Shown: piece by piece, positions 1 to 5,639 of the stretch | Layout: the number at the start of each line of letters is the position of its first letter | Numbering within the stretch: the first letter of the stretch is position 1 | DNA from: Lentimicrobiaceae bacterium | GTDB lineage: Bacteria > Bacteroidota > Bacteroidia > Bacteroidales > SKPS01 | NCBI GenBank assembly: GCA_007119395.1 | Contig: SKPS01000225.1 | Coordinates: forward strand, 1 to 5,639 | Direction: 5' to 3' | DNA length: 5,639 nt | Notes under the pieces: model-generated | Database searches by the model: none | What the model was told of the DNA's origin: nothing | What the model saw: the letters and a program-made list of their open reading frames with translations, nothing else | Made by a program: the position numbers and the translations under genes

Positions 1-442
1 AGACATGCTCATCGTACTCAAGCTCAAACCGCAATTTGTGCTTGGATTCCTCTTGGGCCAGCGTTAAAAACAGACTGCGCATCTCTTCATTGGGAGCTCT
101 TTCTGCCAATACAGTGTAAAGCTTAAAGGCAGCCTTCTCCTTTTTCATGGCCACCACCAGCGCCTCCTGATAGGTCATGTCAGGCTTCACCTCAACGGAT
201 GCCGTAAAATCAGCAATCTTCAGGTCTGCAATGTTCTCAAATGGCGCAGAGTAGGAGCCCTCTTCCTTGATCCTTGCCAGCTTGGCCTTGTGACCAATCT
301 CTTCGTTGGCAAACTCTTCAAAGATCTGTCGCATATCAGGCGTGTTGGCCTGTTCTGCTAAACGGGTGTAAAACTCTACTGCCTGCTGCTCCTCATTCAT
401 GGCAAAGTCAAGTATCTCATCAATTGAACTAAATGTTTTCAT
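1..442 (-). CDS. Rubrerythrin / ferritin-like diiron protein, 3'-truncated by the window edge
   Basis: A frame opens with ATG at 440-442 and runs without a stop to base 1, giving 147 visible residues; the C-terminus lies outside the window. The protein is two similar helical halves, each with the diiron ligand pattern of the rubrerythrin/ferritin-like family. The first half has Glu in NEEQQAVEFY (residues 16-25) and EExxH at 47-51 (E48, H51). The second half has KKEKAAFKLY (100-109) and EExxH at 131-135 (E132, H135). Family members reduce hydrogen peroxide or oxygen at a carboxylate-bridged diiron site in the cytoplasm of anaerobes. No rubredoxin CxxC appears in the visible part, and the final visible residues (LEYDEHV) resemble the last helix, so probably only a short tail is missing. 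The start is supported by a strong Shine-Dalgarno six bases upstream and by the 18-base gap after the preceding stop, which indicates co-transcription. Family is confident; exact substrate is not. Confidence 0.9.
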   Translation of the reverse strand, partial: MKTFSSIDEILDFAMNEEQQAVEFYTRLAEQANTPDMRQIFEEFANEEIGHKAKLARIKEEGSYSAPFENIADLKIADFTASVEVKPDMTYQEALVVAMKKEKAAFKLYTVLAERAPNEEMRSLFLTLAQEESKHKLRFELEYDEHV

Positions 443-448
443 ATTGTT

Positions 449-457
449 CTCCTTTCT
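449..457 (-). promoter_or_regulatory. Shine-Dalgarno for the rubrerythrin gene
   Basis: On the minus strand the 18-base gap after the TAA of the large gene contains AGAAAGGAG, ending six bases before ATG. This fixes the rubrerythrin start and implies that its translation starts independently inside a shared transcript. It contrasts with the upstream gene, which has no such motif. Confidence 0.75.
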
Positions 458-460
458 GAA

Positions 461-3400
461 TTATGCATTTACGCTGTTTACAATGGCTTCATGTACCCTT
501 TTTACCACCACATCACCACCATATTTTACGATGGATTTTCCAGCGGGTTCATTGAGCCACTCAAAAGTTGATTTCGGCTTGGTGGCCGGTAGCAGTTTGA
601 TCACTTCCGCCATAATCTCCCGGGGTGTTAAATCAGCCGACAAGCCCAGTTCCCTGATTACCCTTCCCAGAAATTCCAAAGTAGTCATCTCAGGTGCCGG
701 AGCCGTCTGTGGTTCGAATTCATGCAGGAAACGTTGTGTATTGGTGTAGCTGCCACCTGTTTCATGCGGCATCACCGCAGGGATGATCAAATCAGCTTCA
801 GAAGCGGTTTCAGTCATAAAATAGTCAGATACCACCTTATAGTTAACACCTTGCAGCCATTTTAGCATCTTGCTTTTGTCGGTTGCAGTGCCAACAGGAT
901 CTTCGCCCCATATGACAAGAGATTTAAGACCACCGGCTTCAAGTTGCTCAGTCAGTGATTGCCACTTTGCGGGTAGTTGATCAACGCCCCAGAGTGCCTC
1001 AATGGTGTTTCTGTGTGTTGAATCATTGGAAGAAATGCCACCCGGCAGCCATTGGGGTTGCATGCCCATGTCAAACAGTCCCTGGGCATTATTTTTCTCT
1101 CTAAGTGCTATCACGCCGGCGGCATGTTTGCCGGGTTTCCCGGTGAGCAACGCCAGGTTGCGGATCTCTAAAGCAGCAGCACCATCCAAATCCTGCAATG
1201 AGTATATAAAGATGCTGCGGTGATCAGCGTTGTATTGTTTGGCAGTTTGCTCCAGACAATCAGCGCTGCAGCCTCCGGCAACCTTGACCAATGATGAGTA
1301 ATCCTGCTTCAGCAACTCATCCCCGTACAACTTAAATCCTTCACATGAACTCGCCAGATAAATCTGATTCTCCATTCCATTTGAAAGCAGGTAATGGTTG
1401 GCCGCCCTGAAGTAGTGGTAATAAGATTGAATGGCATGTACACGATCCACTTTGTTGGCAAGAAGTGTATCGGGGTTCGTTGTGATCCATTCAACAGGAA
1501 TCTGGTCTTTGTGCTTTTTGCTGAAAACCAGATGGTTCACCAAAGGGTGGAGCATGTTGAGGTTCTCACCAACGAGATATATCCTGTCTGTGTCTTTGAT
1601 TTCAGGGAATGGCACGGCATCATACGTCAGGTGCTGCAACCCCTCTTCTCTTCCGAGATAAAGGAAGCTGTGGATGTTGTTCGTTTTCACGCCTCCACGT
1701 GCCAGCTTTTGCATCTGATAGAGCTCTTCGTTGGGCAATCGGCCACCTGCGAAGAAGGCATATTGATCGGGTGAGTGTTGTTTGAGATTTGTCACCATGA
1801 GCTGGATGGCCTCTGAGTAGGAGATAGGTTCAAACGAGCCGTTCTTTTTGACCATCGGCTGGGTGATCCTTTCACGGTCATTGAAGAAGTGGTATCCGAA
1901 TTTTGCGTGGCTGCCGATATTGGCTTCCGGGTTTATGCTGGATGCGACCCCTTCGGCACCCATCACAAATCCCCCTTTGTGTAACAGTTTGATGGTAAAC
2001 CCTTCGCTGGTGAACGGATCGATGGTGGTCATCTCTTCGTATTGAACAGGACCCGGTTTGAAGGGGACGTTTTCTGATATAGCTGCTGTGGGGCAAGCCG
2101 AGATACACATTCCGCATGCTTCGCAGGGTGTGTCTGTAAGCGATTTGCCCATAGACGGTGCTACAAAGGTTTGGAAGCCTCTGTTGACCAAACCAAGGGC
2201 TGAGGCTCCTACCACTTCAGAGCAAACCCTAATGCAGCGTGAACACAAGATACACTTGTTGTTGTCAATCTCTATAAAGGGGTGTGAGAAGTCCACTTCA
2301 TACGACTTAAATTCGCCTTCAAAGCGCTTTTGCTCTGCTCCATACTCTGTGGCATACTCTTTCAAAGAGCATGTAAAGTAAGCTGAGCAACCACACTCCA
2401 TACAACGGGCTGTTTCATGCTTGGCTACCTGTTCTCCGGCGTAGCCCAGCTCCACTTCATCAAAGTTGTTTCTTGCAGAAGGATCCAGTACTGGCATCTC
2501 TTCCCTTTTCTGTTGTGCGTATTTCCCGGTGTAATCAGCTGGGTCTTGCTCTTTAAAATGGTCTCTGGCGCTGAGGAACTCCGGTGTTTCCGGTGCGATC
2601 TCTTCGCCACGGAGGTATTGATCACAACTTCTGGAAGCCACTTTTGCCTGAGCGATGGCTTCAATCAGGGTGGCGGGTCCCGTTACGCCATCACCGGCGG
2701 CAAAGACCCCCGGAATGCCGGTTTGCAGCGTATGCCTGTCAGCATCAATATCACCCCAACGGTTGATCTTCAGCTCTCCACCCTCTGCGTAACGATTGAT
2801 GTCATCAATGAAATTTACATCGGTCTTTTGTCCGATGGCGGCCAGCACGATGTCTGCCTTTACCTCAAATTCAGACCCCTCAACAGGAACTGGTCTGCGT
2901 CGACCGGAGGCATCGGGCTCCCCGAGTTCCATGCGGATCAGGTTCATCGAACGTACATGCCCGTTTTCGTCTTTGTTCACTTTTACGGGGTTGGTAAGGA
3001 ACATATACTCAATGCCTTCGAGTTTCGATTCGTGGATCTCAATCGGATTGGCCGGCATCTCTTTCTCGGTTCTCCTGTACACCACATACACCTTTTCGGC
3101 ACCACACCTGACAGAGGTGCGGCAACAATCCATGGCAGTATTTCCACCTCCCACAACAGCCACAGTTTTACCCCGGAAATCGTATTTCTGCCCGGTGATC
3201 TCCATGTTTTTCAAGAAGATGATGCCGGGATATACTCCATCAGCGTCATCACCTTCGCAACCTACGCCGGTTCCTATCTGCGAACCAATGGTTAAAATCA
3301 CCGCATCATATTGCTCTTTCAGGGTGGCATAGCTGAGGTTGTCGCCCAGCTTTTGGTTGTAATGGATGTTCACACCCAGTTCGGTGATATTGTCAACCTC

Positions 3401-4150
3401 TTTCTGCAGCAGGTCGTTCGGAAGCCTGTATTCAGGGATACCATACCTGAGCCAGCCGCCTGCTGCCGGTGCTGCTTCAAAGATATCACACTGATGACCC
3501 CTGGTTTGAAGGAAATAGCCTGCTGAGAGACCTCCCGGACCGGCTCCGATGATGGCCACCTTTTTGCCTGTGGAGGGTGCTACCTCCGGGACAAACTTAT
3601 TTGGCGACTCCAGGTCACGGTCGGCGGTAAAACGCTTCAGGTAATCGATGCCAACAGCTGCTCCCTCATCCAGGAGGTTTCTCCGACAAGCCACCTCACA
3701 TGGGCGCACACACACACGACCGCAGATGGCAGGCAACGGGTTCACCTCTTTGATCAAACCCACCGCTTCACGGTGTAAACCTTTCTCTATTAAAGAAATA
3801 TACCCTTGTACATCTACACCCGCCGGACACGTCTGCTTGCAAGGAGCAGCACAGTCGGCATAGTGGTTACTCAACATTAAATCCAAGGCTGTTTTTCTGG
3901 CTTTTCTGATACGGTCGTTGTTGGTCTCAATGCGCATCCCCTCTGTAATACGGGTAGAACACGCCGGCTGCAGTGTGGCAATACCATCCACTTCCACCAC
4001 ACATATATAACACGATGAAAACGGCTCTATCCGTGGATCATGACATAAAGTGGGTATCTTGATGTTGTATCTGGATGCTGCCTTTACTATGGTATCCCCC
4101 TTCTCGCCCTTGGCCGGTTTCCCGTTTATGATAATATTCAATTGTTCCAT
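461..4150 (-). CDS. NuoG/FdhA-like protein fused to an NfnL/GltD-type NADPH oxidoreductase; StnC-like candidate
   Basis: This complete 1229-residue protein is a multi-cofactor electron carrier. In order it shows: a [2Fe-2S] ferredoxin (residues 1-78; C36, C47, C50, C64); a GltD-like N-terminal cluster region (96-155; H96, C100, C104, C108, C147, C151, C155); an FAD Rossmann fold (GAGPGG 202-207, E225); an NADPH fold (GGGNTAMD 334-341, R359-R360); an FAD-closing AGDG (485-488); a CxxCxC-x5-C motif (583-594); a 2x[4Fe-4S] ferredoxin (C633/636/639/643 and C676/679/682/686); and a degenerate molybdopterin-oxidoreductase domain (about 700-1165). Automated labels such as formate dehydrogenase alpha or glutamate synthase beta would each describe only one part. 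The catalytic Cys/Sec and cluster cysteines of FdhA are absent, so formate oxidation is unlikely. The NuoF-like partner lies 49 bases upstream, suggesting an NADH/ferredoxin:NADP+ transhydrogenase of the Stn/Bfu kind (inference). The ATG start fits, because the ferredoxin fold begins immediately (LNIIING). There is no signal peptide or membrane segment, so it is cytoplasmic. Confidence 0.88.
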   Translation of the reverse strand: MEQLNIIINGKPAKGEKGDTIVKAASRYNIKIPTLCHDPRIEPFSSCYICVVEVDGIATLQPACSTRITEGMRIETNNDRIRKARKTALDLMLSNHYADCAAPCKQTCPAGVDVQGYISLIEKGLHREAVGLIKEVNPLPAICGRVCVRPCEVACRRNLLDEGAAVGIDYLKRFTADRDLESPNKFVPEVAPSTGKKVAIIGAGPGGLSAGYFLQTRGHQCDIFEAAPAAGGWLRYGIPEYRLPNDLLQKEVDNITELGVNIHYNQKLGDNLSYATLKEQYDAVILTIGSQIGTGVGCEGDDADGVYPGIIFLKNMEITGQKYDFRGKTVAVVGGGNTAMDCCRTSVRCGAEKVYVVYRRTEKEMPANPIEIHESKLEGIEYMFLTNPVKVNKDENGHVRSMNLIRMELGEPDASGRRRPVPVEGSEFEVKADIVLAAIGQKTDVNFIDDINRYAEGGELKINRWGDIDADRHTLQTGIPGVFAAGDGVTGPATLIEAIAQAKVASRSCDQYLRGEEIAPETPEFLSARDHFKEQDPADYTGKYAQQKREEMPVLDPSARNNFDEVELGYAGEQVAKHETARCMECGCSAYFTCSLKEYATEYGAEQKRFEGEFKSYEVDFSHPFIEIDNNKCILCSRCIRVCSEVVGASALGLVNRGFQTFVAPSMGKSLTDTPCEACGMCISACPTAAISENVPFKPGPVQYEEMTTIDPFTSEGFTIKLLHKGGFVMGAEGVASSINPEANIGSHAKFGYHFFNDRERITQPMVKKNGSFEPISYSEAIQLMVTNLKQHSPDQYAFFAGGRLPNEELYQMQKLARGGVKTNNIHSFLYLGREEGLQHLTYDAVPFPEIKDTDRIYLVGENLNMLHPLVNHLVFSKKHKDQIPVEWITTNPDTLLANKVDRVHAIQSYYHYFRAANHYLLSNGMENQIYLASSCEGFKLYGDELLKQDYSSLVKVAGGCSADCLEQTAKQYNADHRSIFIYSLQDLDGAAALEIRNLALLTGKPGKHAAGVIALREKNNAQGLFDMGMQPQWLPGGISSNDSTHRNTIEALWGVDQLPAKWQSLTEQLEAGGLKSLVIWGEDPVGTATDKSKMLKWLQGVNYKVVSDYFMTETASEADLIIPAVMPHETGGSYTNTQRFLHEFEPQTAPAPEMTTLEFLGRVIRELGLSADLTPREIMAEVIKLLPATKPKSTFEWLNEPAGKSIVKYGGDVVVKRVHEAIVNSVNA

Positions 4151-4199
4151 TCTGTTTTTGTTTTTCTTTTTTTAGGATTCAATCAACAAATAGTGCCTG
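4151..4199 (-). other. A-rich intergenic leader without Shine-Dalgarno
   Basis: This 49-base spacer lies between the TGA of the NuoF-like gene and the ATG of the large fusion gene. On the coding (minus) strand its last 23 or so bases are almost pure adenine, broken only by single G or C residues, and contain no GGAGG-like motif. I see no inverted repeat and no credible promoter, so the genes are probably co-transcribed. A-rich leaders without Shine-Dalgarno are common in Bacteroidota, so the stretch may itself aid ribosome binding (inference). Confidence 0.55.
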
Positions 4200-5639
4200 T
4201 CAGGTAAGACTGATCGCGTCAAATTTGCACCTTGAATAGCAGTCACCACATTGAATACACTTGTCTTGATGGATAAAATGCAGTTGCTTTTTCTCTCCGG
4301 TGATGGCATCAACGGGGCATTTCCTTGCACATACGGTACAGCCTGTACATTTTTCTTCAATGATTTCGTAGGTAAGCAGGTTTTTGCACACTTTAGCCGG
4401 GCACTTTTTCTGGTTGATATGTGCTTCATATTCATCGCGAAAATAGCGTATGGTGGTGAGCACGGGGTTGGGAGCGGTTTGTCCGAGACCACAGAGTGAG
4501 CTGTCTTTAATCTGTACCGATAACTCTTCGAGCGTCTCGATATCCCCCTCTTTGCCATTGCCCTGCGTGATGCGTTCCAGAATTTCCAGCATCCGTTTTG
4601 TTCCGATACGGCAGAATGTACATTTTCCGCATGACTCTTTCTGTGTAAAGTCGAGAAAGAACCGTGCGATATCAATCATACAGGTTGTTTCGTCCATCAC
4701 CACCATTCCACCTGAGCCCATGATGGCGCCGGTTGCGTTGACGGAGTCATAATCTACGAGAGTTTCTCCGAGGTAAGCCGGGATGCACCCACCAGAGGGG
4801 CCTCCAAGCTGTACGGCTTTAAACTGACCTCCATCTTTGATGCCACCTCCCAGTTTGAAAATAACATCGTTGATTGAGATACCCATTGGCACCTCTACCA
4901 AACCACCGTGGTTGATCTTACCGGCCAGAGCAAATACTTTTGTACCTTTCGATTTGGCGGTGCCATATTGTGCATATGATGCTGCACCGTTGGTAATGAT
5001 CCAGGGAATGTTGGCAAACGTTTCCACATTGTTGATGTTGGTAGGCTTTTTCCACAAGCCACTCTCAGCCGGAAACGGAGGCCGTTTGTTTGGCATGCCA
5101 CGCTTCCCTTCAATGGAGGCCATGAGCGCGGTCTCTTCACCGCAGACGAAAGCTCCGGCTCCCTCTTTAATATACATATCGAAATCAAACCCCTCGATGC
5201 CTGCTACATTTTTGCCAAGGTAACCTTTCTCTCGGGCCTGCTCTATGGCGATTTCCAGACGTTTCAACGCCAGCGGATATTCTGCCCTGCAATAAATCAC
5301 CCCTTCCTGTGCTCCTATGGCGTAACCAGCAATGATCATCCCCTCAATCACAGCATGAGGGTCACCCTCTAAGAGCGACCTGTCCATAAATGCACCGGGG
5401 TCACCCTCGTCGGCATTGCAAACAACATACTTTCTGTCAGAGGCATATCCATGGGCAAAACGCCATTTTAAACCGGTTGGGAACCCTCCGCCTCCACGAC
5501 CACGGATGCCTGAATCAAGCACCTCCTGGATCACATCTTCGGCTCCCATCCCTTCAGCAGCAATCTTGCCAATGGCACCATAGGCACCCTTTGCTTCGGC
5601 CTCAGTCAATGACTCAGGGTCAATCACACCACAGTTGCG
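4200..5639 (-). CDS. NuoF/HndC/HydB-family NADH-binding flavin iron-sulfur subunit, 5'-truncated; StnB-like candidate
   Basis: 479 residues are visible; the frame is open through base 5639 (first residues RNCGVIDPESL), so the GTG at 5625-5627 is not the real start. In long HndC/HydB proteins this RNCG segment follows an N-terminal thioredoxin-like [2Fe-2S] domain, which is expected beyond the edge. Counting from the first visible residue: glycine-rich FMN/NADH loop GRGGGGFPTG (47-56), NADH-site segment GEETALMASIEGKRG (167-181), N3-type [4Fe-4S] site C337, C340, C343 and C383, then a tail with two [4Fe-4S] motifs (C431/434/437/441 and C461/464/467/471). The tail is absent from ordinary complex I NuoF and marks the bifurcating-hydrogenase (HydB/HndC) type. 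The protein oxidises or reduces NAD(H) through FMN and passes electrons to its partners. No hydrogenase is visible; the next gene is the NADPH-binding fusion, so the partner activity is probably transhydrogenation. It ends in TGA at 4200-4202. Confidence 0.93.
   Translation of the reverse strand, partial: RNCGVIDPESLTEAEAKGAYGAIGKIAAEGMGAEDVIQEVLDSGIRGRGGGGFPTGLKWRFAHGYASDRKYVVCNADEGDPGAFMDRSLLEGDPHAVIEGMIIAGYAIGAQEGVIYCRAEYPLALKRLEIAIEQAREKGYLGKNVAGIEGFDFDMYIKEGAGAFVCGEETALMASIEGKRGMPNKRPPFPAESGLWKKPTNINNVETFANIPWIITNGAASYAQYGTAKSKGTKVFALAGKINHGGLVEVPMGISINDVIFKLGGGIKDGGQFKAVQLGGPSGGCIPAYLGETLVDYDSVNATGAIMGSGGMVVMDETTCMIDIARFFLDFTQKESCGKCTFCRIGTKRMLEILERITQGNGKEGDIETLEELSVQIKDSSLCGLGQTAPNPVLTTIRYFRDEYEAHINQKKCPAKVCKNLLTYEIIEEKCTGCTVCARKCPVDAITGEKKQLHFIHQDKCIQCGDCYSRCKFDAISLT

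Noticed and set aside
1649..1687. Selenocysteine codon at the FdhA active-site position
   Set aside because: The aligned codon is GGA (Gly) and the frame has no internal TGA, so neither Sec nor Cys is present.
2417..3295. Plus-strand open frame of 292 codons, and other long plus-strand frames
   Set aside because: It lies wholly antisense to the well-supported FAD/NADPH domain, has no recognisable motif, and its protein looks like a random translation; it reflects codon bias of the real gene.
3707..3717. Short CA dinucleotide tract inside the GRVCVRPC coding motif
   Set aside because: Only about five units long, and the reading frame continues normally on both sides; too short to argue for slippage-based phase variation.
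4151..4174. T-rich plus-strand run as a possible terminator
   Set aside because: There is no GC-rich stem beside it and no plus-strand gene to terminate; on the coding strand it is an A-rich leader.
4185..4199. Possible Bacteroidota TAnnTTTG promoter element in the spacer (CACTATTTG on the minus strand)
   Set aside because: The two-base spacing between TA and TTTG is missing and no matching -33 element is seen; operon read-through explains expression.
4172..4675. Minus-strand 167-codon frame overlapping the end of the NuoF-like gene
   Set aside because: It is an out-of-frame shadow of the N3 and 2x[4Fe-4S] coding region, which carries clear conserved cysteine motifs in the other frame.

Overview
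The window is one tightly packed minus-strand operon segment, read from high to low coordinates. It carries a 5'-truncated NuoF/HndC/HydB-type NADH-flavin subunit (4200-5639), a 1229-residue multi-domain iron-sulfur flavoprotein (461-4150), and a 3'-truncated rubrerythrin/ferritin-like protein (1-442). The gaps between the genes are 49 and 18 bases. No RNA gene, mobile element, CRISPR array or convincing terminator or promoter is visible, and the long plus-strand open frames are antisense shadows.

The large protein joins four modules: a NuoG-type [2Fe-2S] ferredoxin, a complete NfnL/GltD-type FAD + NADPH unit, a bacterial 2x[4Fe-4S] ferredoxin, and a C-terminal domain of formate-dehydrogenase/NuoG (molybdopterin) ancestry. 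That last domain has lost both its [4Fe-4S] cysteines and its catalytic Cys/Sec. Its partner carries the FMN/NADH site, an N3-type [4Fe-4S] site and a C-terminal 2x[4Fe-4S] tail. Together they put an NAD(H) site, an NADP(H) site and ferredoxin-like relays in one complex. The best reading is a cytoplasmic, probably electron-bifurcating, NADH/ferredoxin:NADP+ transhydrogenase of the Sporomusa-type Nfn (Stn) / Bfu class, not a formate dehydrogenase, glutamate synthase or complex I. A NuoE-like subunit is expected upstream, outside the window. The rubrerythrin probably protects this oxygen-sensitive complex or the cell from peroxide or oxygen.

The organism is probably a strict anaerobe. Moderate GC content and an A-rich leader without Shine-Dalgarno before the large gene are compatible with Bacteroidota, but this assignment is an inference, and the rubrerythrin gene does have a good Shine-Dalgarno.
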